Assembly (NCBI RefSeq): GCF_963667045.1 | Contig: NZ_OY762934.1 | Location: 4,346,501-4,410,500 of the forward strand | Direction of reading: 5' to 3' | From: an uncultured Cohaesibacter sp. | Lineage (GTDB): Bacteria > Pseudomonadota > Alphaproteobacteria > Rhizobiales > Cohaesibacteraceae | Length of the DNA stretch: 64,000 nucleotides | Shown here: piece after piece, positions 37,514 through 45,681 of the stretch | How positions within the stretch are numbered: the stretch's first letter is position 1 | Layout of the letters: every line of letters begins with the position of its first letter | Position numbers and translations under genes: made by a program | The notes under the pieces: generated by a model | Database searches by the model: none | Told to the model about the DNA's origin: nothing | The model's input: the letters and a program-made list of their open reading frames with translations, nothing else

Positions 37514-38263
37514 TTATCCCTCTGAAGACATCACGACCCGATGGACGGCATAAATCTTTTCCGTTGGGATCTCAAAATCCTTGTCTGGATTGAATTGGCG
37601 TAGTTTTAAGCTGTCGTTGTTCCATGACCTAAATTGCTTGATCATGGCTGAATGGTGAGTGCCATCAGTTCCATTCTTTAGCTGAACAACAACAAAACAA
37701 TTCTTGGTAGGAATGCGGCCCGGGTGGATGAACAGAAGTTCACCTGCAAAATACCGGGGTTCCATACTTTCGCCGACGACATAAACGGCATACGCGTCCT
37801 GTACGCCTTCCATTGCAGGAGGGCAGAATACTTTATCGATCACATTTCCATTGAATTCGAACACATCATCATCGCCACCTCGGACGCTCCCGAAGACGGG
37901 TATCTTCTTGCCTGGAGTGGCAAGGAGATTAACGTCTATTGCTTCATCTGGTTTGGGCGTTGGCTGGTGAGCATCACGAGCCAATTGAACAACTACCGGC
38001 CCGCCAAGTTCCAGAATTTCTTCTCTTTTAATCGGAGGCGTACCTTGCCCCTCAAGAGCGTCAATGAGCTTTGCGATTATGTTCGAAGGCAAAAAGTCCT
38101 TCTTGATGTAGGTCGGATCTTCGTAGCGTTGATAACTGGATTGCCCTTTATAGCCCATTTTCTGGGCTATTTTTTGCATAGAAAACCCCGCGCGTTTTCT
38201 TAGCGCTGCGAGCTTTTCTGTTGTGTGAATCTCGTTTCCAGTCATACGACGACTATCGCTCAT
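37514..38263 (-). CDS. CI-like repressor with S24 peptidase domain
   Basis: A 249-residue LexA/CI-type repressor. An N-terminal HTH (KLAALRKRAGFSMQKIAQKMGYKGQSSYQRYED) is followed by a linker and the S24 autoprotease domain, with the catalytic Ser in VVGESMEPRYFAGE and the Lys in HSAMIKQF. It should keep the element dormant and be cleaved after DNA damage via RecA. The start at 38263 lacks a clear ribosome site; MTGNEIHTTEKL seven codons further in is an alternative. It diverges from the cro-like gene across a shared operator region. Confidence 0.85.
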   Translation of the reverse strand: MSDSRRMTGNEIHTTEKLAALRKRAGFSMQKIAQKMGYKGQSSYQRYEDPTYIKKDFLPSNIIAKLIDALEGQGTPPIKREEILELGGPVVVQLARDAHQPTPKPDEAIDVNLLATPGKKIPVFGSVRGGDDDVFEFNGNVIDKVFCPPAMEGVQDAYAVYVVGESMEPRYFAGELLFIHPGRIPTKNCFVVVQLKNGTDGTHHSAMIKQFRSWNNDSLKLRQFNPDKDFEIPTEKIYAVHRVVMSSEG

Positions 38264-38317
38264 TGCGTTATCATTTTCTACGTTGACAAATAAACGCTTC
38301 TTGCGTATATATGCGTT
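38262..38317 (+). promoter_or_regulatory. Rightward promoter and operators (cro-like gene)
   Basis: TTGACA (38283-38288), a 17-base spacer and TATATA (38306-38311) make a near-consensus promoter 20 bases before the cro-like start. TTGCGT/ACGCAA-type half-sites lie at 38262-38268, 38294-38297, 38301-38307 and 38311-38317, three of them between or beside the two hexamers. They match the half-sites of the leftward operator cluster. Confidence 0.7.
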
Positions 38318-38330
38318 GAAAGGAATTGCT

Positions 38331-38555
38331 ATGAACCAGGCAGAACGCATCATCAAGAAGTTTGGCGGACAGACCAGTCTTGGTCGTGCAATCGAGCGAG
38401 GCCAAAGCACAGTTCAACGCTGGAAAGAGTCCGGATACATCCCGGCAAAGTACCATAGGGAGATTTGGGGAGCTGGTCAAAAGCTTGCTGATCCATTGGT
38501 GCCAGAGGACTTTCTTGCCTTTGATCCAAATACCGAACTTGAACCAGCCGAGTAG
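38331..38555 (+). CDS. Cro-like regulator with carph-isopro HTH domain
   Basis: A 74-residue DNA-binding protein. The HTH core NQAERIIKKFGGQTSLGRAI and QSTVQRWKESGYIPAKYHREIW fits the small carph-isopro domain family of alphaproteobacterial phage regulators. The start at 38331 has AAAGGA 6 bases upstream. Its position, divergent from the CI-like gene and first in the rightward operon, argues for a Cro role. Confidence 0.8.
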   Translation: MNQAERIIKKFGGQTSLGRAIERGQSTVQRWKESGYIPAKYHREIWGAGQKLADPLVPEDFLAFDPNTELEPAE

Positions 38556-38564
38556 GAACTGAAG

Positions 38565-38672
38565 ATGGCTTTCCTTGCCTTCGGGGACCTGATTGCTGAC
38601 GTGGTTCTGCAGTCCCTTCACTTTGTCATTTCTCCTCGTTTTCGCGAGCCGTGTGGCTTGCATTGGGAATGA
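38565..38672 (+). CDS. Putative 35-residue small phage protein
   Basis: A short frame starts at ATG 38565 with AGGA 7 bases upstream, nine bases after the cro-like stop. The product is MAFLAFGDLIADVVLQSLHF and a short tail. It may be a leader-encoded small protein. The following 344 bases (38673-39016) have several overlapping frames but none I can support. A GGGGCAGG/CCTGCCCC inverted repeat lies near 38683-38719. Confidence 0.35.
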   Translation: MAFLAFGDLIADVVLQSLHFVISPRFREPCGLHWE

Positions 38673-39016
38673 GGCCAGCGGGGCAGGGGGATGCGGTTCC
38701 CTGAACGGACCTGCCCCGCATTGTGTTTCGATTGGCTGGCCGGGACATCCTCCTCCCCGAGATCTGCCAATTGAGCGGGATGATCTACTCCTCCGGATCG
38801 TCCCGCATCTATTCCGGTCAACGAGCCGGATGTTTCCGCAAACTGCAGAGGGATACAGCCATTCGTATCCCTCTCTTTTTGCCGGAGCCCAGAACTGGAT
38901 GCGGGGTCGGGCGGTTTCAAACCAGCAGATGCCCGGCCCCCGGGGTGAGAAGGAAAGCGCCTCTCACCCTGTCATGTTCGCCCAGAGGGCGAATAATCAC
39001 AAGTTGAAACAACCGG

Positions 39017-39487
39017 ATGAGTGCAATGCAAATTGATCTGCCAGACGACACCCAGGAGATACTCAAAGAGGCCACACGCAAGGCGGTCAGGCATGCAGGC
39101 GGGCTGCTGCCGGTCGCGGCCATGTGGGGTGTCTCGCACCAGGCGGTGCAGGCCACCTACAGCACCAATGTCGAGCACATGACCCGGACGGCCAATCTTC
39201 ATCGCTTCATCGAGACGGTTGCGGTGAGTGGCAATGTCGAACCTCTGGCCATGGTCTGCGGCCTGTTTGGCAAGATCCTGGTGGATGCGCCAGAGGGCAG
39301 GGCCTGTCAGCCCGAGCCCAAGGCCATGCAGCTGGCCAAGGAGATGGCGGACAGCGTGTCCTCGATCATCGTGAAGATGGAAGACGGCAAGCTGGACGGG
39401 GCGGAGAAGCCGGAACTGGCAACAGAGATCAAAGGCATCATGGACCAGTGCGCCGATCTGCTCGCTGGCCTTTCTTTCAACCGATAG
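39017..39487 (+). CDS. Phage regulatory-like protein (hypothetical)
   Basis: A 156-residue protein. The N-terminal third contains an HTH-like stretch (GGLLPVAAMWGVSHQAVQATYST), suggesting a CII-like or replication-initiation regulator; the rest is helical and acidic. No family is recognised. It leads the tightly packed rightward operon, ending nine bases before the next start. Confidence 0.55.
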   Translation: MSAMQIDLPDDTQEILKEATRKAVRHAGGLLPVAAMWGVSHQAVQATYSTNVEHMTRTANLHRFIETVAVSGNVEPLAMVCGLFGKILVDAPEGRACQPEPKAMQLAKEMADSVSSIIVKMEDGKLDGAEKPELATEIKGIMDQCADLLAGLSFNR

Positions 39488-39496
39488 GAGTGAGTG

Positions 39497-39874
39497 ATGA
39501 GCGAACTCAAGACCACAGAAGCAATCCCCCAGACAGAATTGCAGCGCCTTGTTCGGATGCAGGCTGAAGTCAAGGAAGCCAACGGCGAGCGGGCCGGTGA
39601 CTATGGCGATGAGGTCAAGGCGGCCGCAGACAAATACGGGGTCAACAAGAAGGCCTTGTCGATGGTTTGCACCCTCAACCGGATGACGCGGGAGAAGCGG
39701 GACGATGTGCTGCGCTCGTTTGACAATTACACGGTGATGATGGGCTGGGAGGTTGAGGCGGATCTGGTTGACCGTATGGAAGACGCGACAGACGCGACGG
39801 GGCAGACAGAACAGGCCGGGCCGTCTCGCTCGGGGACCGAGATCGTTCACCCGATCCAGCCGACGGTGAACTGA
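39497..39874 (+). CDS. Hypothetical phage protein
   Basis: A 125-residue protein starting behind AGGAGTGAGTG. The segment YGVNKKALSMVCTLNRMTREKRDDVLRSFDNY is reminiscent of small DNA-binding proteins of the GapR/DUF2312 type, but similarity is by eye only. The C-terminus is a Thr/Ala/Pro-rich tail. It lies one base before the RuvC-like gene. Confidence 0.55.
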   Translation: MSELKTTEAIPQTELQRLVRMQAEVKEANGERAGDYGDEVKAAADKYGVNKKALSMVCTLNRMTREKRDDVLRSFDNYTVMMGWEVEADLVDRMEDATDATGQTEQAGPSRSGTEIVHPIQPTVN

Positions 39875-39875
39875 G

Positions 39876-40415
39876 ATGCATATTCTGGCGATTGATCCGG
39901 CCACTCATACAGGCTTTGCGCGGTTTGCCTCTGGCAGCCAGTCCCTTGTCTCCGACATCGTCTCCTTTGACGATGAGCTGGGGGCGTTCAATCGCCAGTA
40001 TCGCCGCTGGCTAACCGATCAGATCAAGCGCTACGGGATCAGCGATGTGGTGATTGAGGCGGCAATCCTGCCGACAGGCAACACCAACATTGTCACGCTC
40101 AAGAAGGCCTATGCCATCAACATGAACACCCATGACATTGCCAAGCAGCTCGGGAGCGCTGTGACGGAGGTTCAGAACGGGACATGGCGGGCTCACTTCC
40201 TGTGCGGACGCCTGCCCCCCAAAGAGCAGCGCAGCAGAGGCAAGTTGTCGGCCTGGTACAAGCAGGCGGTCAAACAGCGCTGTGCCGAGCGCGGCTGGCG
40301 TGTGCGTGATGATAACGAGGCCGATGCGCTTGGCATTCTTGACTGGGCCCGGGCGCAACGCGACCCGGCCTATGCCGTCCATTCCACTCCCCTATTCGAA
40401 CAGGCAGCATCATGA
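39876..40415 (+). CDS. RuvC-like Holliday junction resolvase
   Basis: A 179-residue RNase H-fold resolvase. The acidic catalytic residues are visible: Asp7 in ILAIDPATHTG, Glu61 in DVVIEAAILPTG and the C-terminal DDNEADALGIL motif. It should cut branched DNA made during replication and recombination of the element. It is coupled by ATGA to the next gene. Confidence 0.82.
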   Translation: MHILAIDPATHTGFARFASGSQSLVSDIVSFDDELGAFNRQYRRWLTDQIKRYGISDVVIEAAILPTGNTNIVTLKKAYAINMNTHDIAKQLGSAVTEVQNGTWRAHFLCGRLPPKEQRSRGKLSAWYKQAVKQRCAERGWRVRDDNEADALGILDWARAQRDPAYAVHSTPLFEQAAS

Positions 40416-40720
40416 GCAAAGACCTTCTGGAAGCAGCTTACCGGGATTTTGACAAGGCTGTGCAGCAGCATGAACAGAACAAGACACATGCGAGCGAGAA
40501 GGCTCTCTATGAGGCGCGGATCAATGTGCTTTCGATCCGCAATGATCTCAGGGAGCGCAAGATCAAGGTGCTCTCCCGCGAGGTTGAACGCCTTCAGGAG
40601 ACGCTTGCCCTTGGGCCTGACAGTCAGGACCAGTCCATCGGAGACCTGGCCGGGCAGATTGTCGAGCGTCTTTCTCCGCGTCAAAAGGCCGAAGCCCTGT
40701 TCAAGGGAGCGGCCGAATGA
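40412..40720 (+). CDS. Hypothetical phage protein with coiled coil
   Basis: A 102-residue helical protein (NVLSIRNDLRERKIKVLSREVERLQETL forms a coiled coil). It overlaps the RuvC-like gene and the next gene by ATGA at both ends. No family is recognised. Confidence 0.6.
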   Translation: MSKDLLEAAYRDFDKAVQQHEQNKTHASEKALYEARINVLSIRNDLRERKIKVLSREVERLQETLALGPDSQDQSIGDLAGQIVERLSPRQKAEALFKGAAE

Positions 40721-40905
40721 GCGAGAGCAAACAGGATCACCCCAAGGCATCGGGCCGACCCAAAGCTCTGGCGCGCCGGATCGTGCAGGTTCGCCGGGAA
40801 GAGAACGGGCGGGACAGCAAGGGGCGGCCGCAGATCGTCTACTGCATCAATGACAAGATGCGGAACAGGGTCACGTTGCCCAGCGTCAGCCGGTTCTTTC
40901 CGTAA
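40717..40905 (+). CDS. Hypothetical small basic phage protein
   Basis: A 62-residue, strongly basic protein (PKALARRIVQVRREENGRD) coupled by ATGA to the gene upstream. The charge suggests nucleic-acid binding. No family is recognised. Confidence 0.5.
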   Translation: MSESKQDHPKASGRPKALARRIVQVRREENGRDSKGRPQIVYCINDKMRNRVTLPSVSRFFP

Positions 40906-40920
40906 GCAAAGGGAAGATCG

Positions 40921-40998
40921 ATGACCTTGCGTGGCCCCTTGCGGAAAGGGCTTGCGCGACTACGAGTGGCCGGAGCGAGGACGGTGGCAAAGACATGA
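40921..40998 (+). CDS. Putative 25-residue small basic protein
   Basis: A frame from ATG 40921 (ribosome site GGGAAGATCG) to TGA 40998, whose stop overlaps the methyltransferase start as ATGA. The product is Arg/Leu-rich. Coupling to the next gene is the main support; a leader peptide is possible. Confidence 0.3.
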   Translation: MTLRGPLRKGLARLRVAGARTVAKT

Positions 40999-41654
40999 GT
41001 AATCCGAAAGACATTCGCGTATTGATCGCTTGCGAGTTCAGCGGAACGGTGCGCCGGGCCTTTGACGCATGTGGGTTTGATGCCTGGTCATGTGATCTCC
41101 TGCCAGCGGAAGACGGGTCCAACCGGCATTTCCAGTGCGACGTGCGGGACATTCTGCATGATGGGTGGGATTGCCTGATCGTGGCGCATCCTCCTTGCAC
41201 GCGGCTTTGCAACAGCGGTGTGCGCTGGCTGACCAGACCACCCAAGGGCAAGACACTGGACCAGATGTGGCAGGAACTGGAAGAGGGGGCGGCGCTCTTC
41301 TCCGACATGTGGAATGCCCCGATCCCTCATGTTGCGGTCGAAAACCCTGTCATGCACAAGCATGCCAAAAGGTTGATCGAGAACTATCGGGAATTCTCTC
41401 AATCGGTCCAGCCCTGGCAGTTTGGCCATGGCGAGGTCAAGCGGACCTGTCTCTGGCTGCGCAACCTGCCCAATCTCGAACCGACCGACATTGTCGAAGG
41501 CCGGGTTGCGCGTGTGCATCGCATGGCACCCGGGCCGGATCGGGCAAAGGAACGCTCCCGCTTCTTCTCCGGGATCGCCGGGGCCATGGCCGATCAATGG
41601 GGAGCCGTGCTTTGTGGGGAAGCTCAGGCAGACCTGTTCGGGAGGGTGGCATGA
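40995..41654 (+). CDS. C5-cytosine methyltransferase-like protein
   Basis: A 219-residue protein with the Rossmann-type methyltransferase fold. The AdoMet-binding start VLIACEFSGTVRRAF, the motif IV-like VAHPPCTRLCNSG with the Pro-Cys catalytic pair, and VENPV like the ENV motif of Dcm enzymes are visible. It is shorter than restriction-associated Dcm proteins and lacks an obvious long target-recognition domain. In phages such proteins protect DNA or act as orphan methylases. It is coupled by ATGA to the primase gene. Confidence 0.7.
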   Translation: MSNPKDIRVLIACEFSGTVRRAFDACGFDAWSCDLLPAEDGSNRHFQCDVRDILHDGWDCLIVAHPPCTRLCNSGVRWLTRPPKGKTLDQMWQELEEGAALFSDMWNAPIPHVAVENPVMHKHAKRLIENYREFSQSVQPWQFGHGEVKRTCLWLRNLPNLEPTDIVEGRVARVHRMAPGPDRAKERSRFFSGIAGAMADQWGAVLCGEAQADLFGRVA

Positions 41655-42700
41655 CGCCATTTGACGACTGGAAAGCGGAAGCGCGGGCTGTGCCTGTCCT
41701 GAAGGCGGCGCAGATGTGCGGGGCAAAGCTGGTGCGGGCAGGGGGTGAGTATAAGGGGCCATGCCCGATGGGATGCTCCAGACATGACGGCTTCATCGTG
41801 ACGCCAGCCAGGAACCTGTTCCTGTGCCGCAAGGGCGATGCCAGCGGGGACGCCATTGCGCTGGTGATGCATGCCATGGGCTATGACTTCATCAAGGCCT
41901 GTGCGTTTTTGACGGGCAGGCCAGCCCCGAACGGACAAGAAGGTCAGACAGACCCTCAGGCAGCCCGGAAGGCGGCAGAGAGGCGGCAAGAGGCCGAAGC
42001 CGAACAGAGACGCGCCGAGGCAGACGCACAGCGCAAGGCAGCCCGTAGACGGATGTCGGCGCGGGATATCTGGAAACAGGGCATCGCCCTTGAAGGTACG
42101 GACGCCGGGGCTTACGGGCACAACAGGGGAGTAAAGGGAATCGGTTCTATTCCGAGCCTGCGCTTTCATGCCTGTGTCTGGAATGAAGATCTTCAAAAGC
42201 CGGTTCCGGCTCTTCTTGGTTTGGTGATCGGTCCGGATAAGTCCTTTCGAGGCGTGTGGCGGATCTTCCTGAAGTCCGGTGGGCTGAAGGCGGATGTGCC
42301 CCAGGTCAAGAAGGGCCTCGGACGCCCCGAGGGGGGATCGGTGTGGATCGCCACCAGAGAGGAAGCTCTGGCCCCTGTCTGGGGGATCTGTGAGGGGATC
42401 GAGACCGCCCTGTCTGTGCGCCAGCTGTTTGGCTGCCCGGTCTTTGCCGCCCTCTCCACCTCGGGGATGATGGGGTTTGAGGTTCCTCCCCATGTCAAAC
42501 GTCTGGTGATCTATCCGGATGGTGATGTGCCGACCCAGCGCAAGCAAGGGGGATGGAATGAGCCTCCGGGCATGCATGCGGCCCGCAAGCTCTCCGAGCG
42601 CCTCAAGGGCCTGAATGTCCCGCACAGCATCGAGCAACCACCTCAAGACGGTGACTGGAACGATATCCTCGTTGCCGCCCGGGAGAAGCAGCTTGTCTGA
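41651..42700 (+). CDS. Toprim-domain primase of the element
   Basis: A 349-residue protein. An N-terminal zinc-type domain (AAQMCGAKLV, GPCPMGCSRHDGFIV, NLFLCRKGDASGD) is followed by a charged helical linker (100-140) and a toprim core with ICEGIETALSV and VIYPDGDVP. It is the primase partner of the helicase encoded directly downstream. It begins by ATGA overlap with the methyltransferase gene. Confidence 0.82.
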   Translation: MTPFDDWKAEARAVPVLKAAQMCGAKLVRAGGEYKGPCPMGCSRHDGFIVTPARNLFLCRKGDASGDAIALVMHAMGYDFIKACAFLTGRPAPNGQEGQTDPQAARKAAERRQEAEAEQRRAEADAQRKAARRRMSARDIWKQGIALEGTDAGAYGHNRGVKGIGSIPSLRFHACVWNEDLQKPVPALLGLVIGPDKSFRGVWRIFLKSGGLKADVPQVKKGLGRPEGGSVWIATREEALAPVWGICEGIETALSVRQLFGCPVFAALSTSGMMGFEVPPHVKRLVIYPDGDVPTQRKQGGWNEPPGMHAARKLSERLKGLNVPHSIEQPPQDGDWNDILVAAREKQLV

Positions 42701-44072
42701 CCATGATACCCAAAAGCTGGAGGAGGCCCTGATCGGGGCGCTGCTCAATGACAGCCTGCAATATTATGCCATCTCCGCCGGGCTCAAGCCCGAATGCTTC
42801 TCCGATCCTCTGCTCGGTGAGGTCTATGGGGTGATTGCCGCCTTGCTGGAGCAGGGCAAGGGGCTGGACGTCAATCTCATCTGCCATGGCATCAAGACAC
42901 CTCCGAAGGCCTTTAGCCTCTCTGCGGCCCTGTTGCGCTTTGCCAAGGATACCGGCGGCGGCTCCTTCATCGAGGATTATGCCGAAGAGATCATGGAGGG
43001 CCATCGTCTGCGCAAGCTGGATGCGGCGGCCGCAAAGATTGCCAACATGAGCAAGACAGGAGAGCGGGCCGAGGATCTGGCAGAAGAGGCTCACAAGGCC
43101 ATTGATGCCATTCTCTCGGGAACCATCGTGCGGGAGACAGAGACGGCAGGCCATGTGGGCAAACGCCTATTGGAGCGGATCTCGGAAAGCCATCAGGAGC
43201 AGGCCCCGCACTTCACCATCAACACCGGCCTTGGCTTCCTTGACGAGTTGCTCGGCCCCTTGATCCCCGGTCAGTTGATCTGGATAGGCGGGCGCTCGGG
43301 TATGGGCAAGTCGATCCTCTCGGGCCAGATCACCACCAGTGTGGCAAGGCAGGGGATTGCGGTCTGTCCGGTCCTTACCGAGATGTCGCCCGATGATGCA
43401 GAGAGCCGGGCCCTTCAGGCGGCAACGGCCATACCCTCGGAGAGCATTCAGGCCCTGCGCCTCAATGCAGAAGAAGAGGAACGGCTTGCCCGGGCTGTCT
43501 ATGAGCGGGACGGGTTGCCGATCCATTATGACGGCGGCGGCTTTGATCCCTTTGACCGGATCAGGGCGCGCCTCAAACGCCTGACCCGGCTACAGGGGAT
43601 CAGGCTGGCGATCATCGACCATTTCCATGACATGACCCCGATTGATCCGCGCAAGAGTGATGCGGAGCAGAAGAATGAACTGGCCAAGAAGCTCAAGGAG
43701 CTGGCCAGGGAACTCCAGATCCCGATCATTGTCTTTGCCCAGGCCAAGCGCTGGGAGCCAATGGGCGGGGCCATCAAGGCCTACAAGGATATCCCCTGGC
43801 CCAATATCCAGATGTTCCAGGGCTCGGCGGGGATCGAGCAGAGTGCGGATAAGATGGTGGTGATCCACCGTCCCGAGTGGTTCCTTGAGCAGTTCAAGCC
43901 CGCCTCACCGGGGGAGGAGTGGCAGAATGCGATGTTCAGCTGGAAGAACAAGACCCTTCTGGTGATCCCCAAGAGCCGCAACAGCCCGGGCAATCGTCAG
44001 GTGACGTGCTTCTTCAACGGGCCGCTGCAGCGGTTCCAGTATGAGGACCCCAGAGATGAGGCCCTGATTTGA
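42693..44072 (+). CDS. DnaB-like replicative helicase
   Basis: A 459-residue RecA-fold helicase. The N-terminal DnaB domain (ALIGALLNDSLQYYAISAGL) is followed by the ATPase core with Walker A GGRSGMGKSIL, later IRLAIIDHFHDM as Walker B, and IIVFAQAKRW. The likely start is TTG at 42693, with GGGAG 7 bases upstream and an 8-base overlap with the primase gene. The frame runs back to 42615, but that stretch lies inside the primase gene and does not resemble the family. Together with the primase it forms a self-contained replication module. Confidence 0.85.
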   Translation: MSDHDTQKLEEALIGALLNDSLQYYAISAGLKPECFSDPLLGEVYGVIAALLEQGKGLDVNLICHGIKTPPKAFSLSAALLRFAKDTGGGSFIEDYAEEIMEGHRLRKLDAAAAKIANMSKTGERAEDLAEEAHKAIDAILSGTIVRETETAGHVGKRLLERISESHQEQAPHFTINTGLGFLDELLGPLIPGQLIWIGGRSGMGKSILSGQITTSVARQGIAVCPVLTEMSPDDAESRALQAATAIPSESIQALRLNAEEEERLARAVYERDGLPIHYDGGGFDPFDRIRARLKRLTRLQGIRLAIIDHFHDMTPIDPRKSDAEQKNELAKKLKELARELQIPIIVFAQAKRWEPMGGAIKAYKDIPWPNIQMFQGSAGIEQSADKMVVIHRPEWFLEQFKPASPGEEWQNAMFSWKNKTLLVIPKSRNSPGNRQVTCFFNGPLQRFQYEDPRDEALI

Positions 44073-44134
44073 GACTGTTCTCATTATGTTCTATTATCCA
44101 AACAAACCGGCAACCCACAAAACAAGAGGTAGCA

Positions 44135-44401
44135 ATGCCCACAGTGAAAGCAAAACCAAAGCGGCTTACGCCATCGGAGGCCCGGTATCGGGAGACGCTC
44201 AAGGAGCTCAGAGGCGGAGTGCTGGATGAACGCCTGTTCCGGCTGCGTGGCAATGACGCCTCCTATGAGGCCATCGCCAAACGGTTGAGGGTGTATCCCC
44301 GGGATATCCTGGCTCGGGCGAACCGGGTGTATGAGCAATTTGAAGTCCCGAAGGACGGGGTAGGCCAGAACGGAACGAGACAGGAGAGCCACTATGCTTG
44401 A
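44135..44401 (+). CDS. Hypothetical phage protein
   Basis: An 88-residue basic protein starting at 44135 behind AAGAGGTAGCA; the frame extends to 44069 without a ribosome site. The segment DASYEAIAKRLRVYPRDILARANRVYEQF looks like a helix-turn-helix. It overlaps the next gene by eight bases. No family is recognised. Confidence 0.55.
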   Translation: MPTVKAKPKRLTPSEARYRETLKELRGGVLDERLFRLRGNDASYEAIAKRLRVYPRDILARANRVYEQFEVPKDGVGQNGTRQESHYA

Positions 44402-44984
44402 TTGGGCGACAGCAGAGAACCGGGCGGATCAGCAGAGAAGCCGCCGCAAGCCGGTTGGCAAGCGGGGCGAGGCGAAGGTCACGGTGATGGCCAGCCAGAG
44501 AGACCTCAATGAGGTCATCATCGAGAACCCGTACCTCAAGGGGGAGATGGAGACGGCGATCAAACGGACACGGGACCCTATCGACAGCCTGCATCGTCAG
44601 GGCAAGCTTGATGAGGCCCAACTGAGGGCGGCCCTTATCCTGAGGCGCACAGTTGAGCGCATGGGCACACGGATCAGTTCGGTCAATCCGGAGCGTGTCC
44701 GGGTGGACGGGGGCAAGAAGGCAGATCCGGCGCTTTACATCCTTGAAGGGACAGAGACCCTCAAGACGGCCCAGAGGGCGGTTGAGAGCGCGTTGGGCAA
44801 GGAGGGCTGGGCGATTGTCCGTCGGGTTGCTGCTTACGGGGAGGGGCTCTCTGTGGTCGGCAGGGATTATGCCCTGAGTGAGGCCGATCTCAGGAATGAT
44901 GGTATCAGCCGGGAGGCGAAGACCTATGTCAGTCGGGCCCTGTTGCGGGGGCTCGAGCATGCCGCCCGGGCGCTCGGGGTTTAA
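44394..44984 (+). CDS. Hypothetical phage protein, possible late regulator
   Basis: A 196-residue protein. The C-terminal half (GWAIVRRVAAYGEGLSVVGRDYALSEADLRND) has a helix-turn-helix character seen in DUF6456-type or antiterminator-like proteins. Its place just before the terminase gene fits a late-gene regulator, which is an inference. No confident family is recognised. Confidence 0.55.
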   Translation: MLDWATAENRADQQRSRRKPVGKRGEAKVTVMASQRDLNEVIIENPYLKGEMETAIKRTRDPIDSLHRQGKLDEAQLRAALILRRTVERMGTRISSVNPERVRVDGGKKADPALYILEGTETLKTAQRAVESALGKEGWAIVRRVAAYGEGLSVVGRDYALSEADLRNDGISREAKTYVSRALLRGLEHAARALGV

Positions 44985-45017
44985 CAGGTAGCACAGAAGG
45001 CAAGAAGGCAAGAAGGC

Positions 45018-45041
45018 AAGGGGAGCGTTGATGGCGCTCCT
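45018..45041. repeat. Stem-loop repeat, copy 2 (leader of the terminase small subunit gene)
   Basis: Identical over 24 bases to 35954-35977. It lies 30 bases upstream of the terminase start, almost the same spacing as copy 1. It is preceded by a short run of AGAAGGCA repeats (about 44996-45018). Confidence 0.75.
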
Positions 45042-45071
45042 CTGTTGGATCAGGGCAAAGGAGCAGCACAC

Positions 45072-45572
45072 ATGGTGGCGCCGAAGGGAAACAGATATTG
45101 GGCCAAGCGCCGCCGGAATGGTCGCAATCCGATCTATGAGACGCCGGATCAGCTGTGGCGGGCCTGTGTCAAATACTTCGAGTGGGTGGAGGCAACGCCC
45201 ATCAAGCAGGAAGAGATTATCAAATACCGGGATCGCTATGAGCGCATCGAACTCAACAAGATGAGGGCCATGAGCAAGAAGGGATTGTGCGTCTTTCTCG
45301 ACATCGATCCGAAGACCTGGGAGGGTTACAAATCAAGGGGTGAAGATTTTTTCCGTATCATAACGCGGGTGGAGGACATCATCTGGGATCAGAAGTTCAC
45401 CGGAGCTGCCGCAGGCATTCTCAACGGCAATATCATCGCCCGTGAACTGCCCCTTGGCGGCAAGGAAGCCGAAGAGCCAGAAGCCCCCGAGCGCCCGCGT
45501 CCCTCCACCCAGGACATGGTTAGCGCCATCATCGAACTCATGGCCAGCACAAAGGCGAAGAAGCAGGGGTGA
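45072..45572 (+). CDS. Terminase small subunit (DNA-packaging protein)
   Basis: A 166-residue protein starting MVAPKGNRYWAKRRRNGRNP at 45072 behind AAGGAG. It resembles small terminase subunits of the P22 gp3/DNA-packaging type, with DQLWRACVKYFEWVEATP, a central HTH-like KKGLCVFLDIDPKTWEGYK and a C-terminal helical tail. It would recognise the packaging site. No large terminase, portal or capsid gene follows; the next 75 bases lead into the end of hsdR on the other strand. Confidence 0.8.
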   Translation: MVAPKGNRYWAKRRRNGRNPIYETPDQLWRACVKYFEWVEATPIKQEEIIKYRDRYERIELNKMRAMSKKGLCVFLDIDPKTWEGYKSRGEDFFRIITRVEDIIWDQKFTGAAAGILNGNIIARELPLGGKEAEEPEAPERPRPSTQDMVSAIIELMASTKAKKQG

Positions 45573-45619
45573 GGAGGGGAAGGGAGCTCTTCTGTAGGAC
45601 CAGGTCTCAGGCGCTATAG

Positions 45620-45681
45620 GTGAAAGCGGGCATCTCAAATCTGCTGTTACTTTTGTGTGAGCAAATATGCTCCGCTTTCAC
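45620..45681. repeat. 10-bp inverted repeat at the phage/restriction junction
   Basis: GTGAAAGCGG (45620-45629) is repeated in inverted form at 45672-45681, which covers the hsdR stop codon. It lies exactly where the phage-type genes give way to the restriction operon. It may be a transcription terminator for hsdR or a relic of the joining event. Confidence 0.4.

Noticed and set aside
38673-39016. Overlapping open frames after the cro-like gene
   Set aside because: They lack ribosome sites, are rich in Pro/Arg/Ser as in frame-shifted sequence, and overlap the next gene start; none could be supported.
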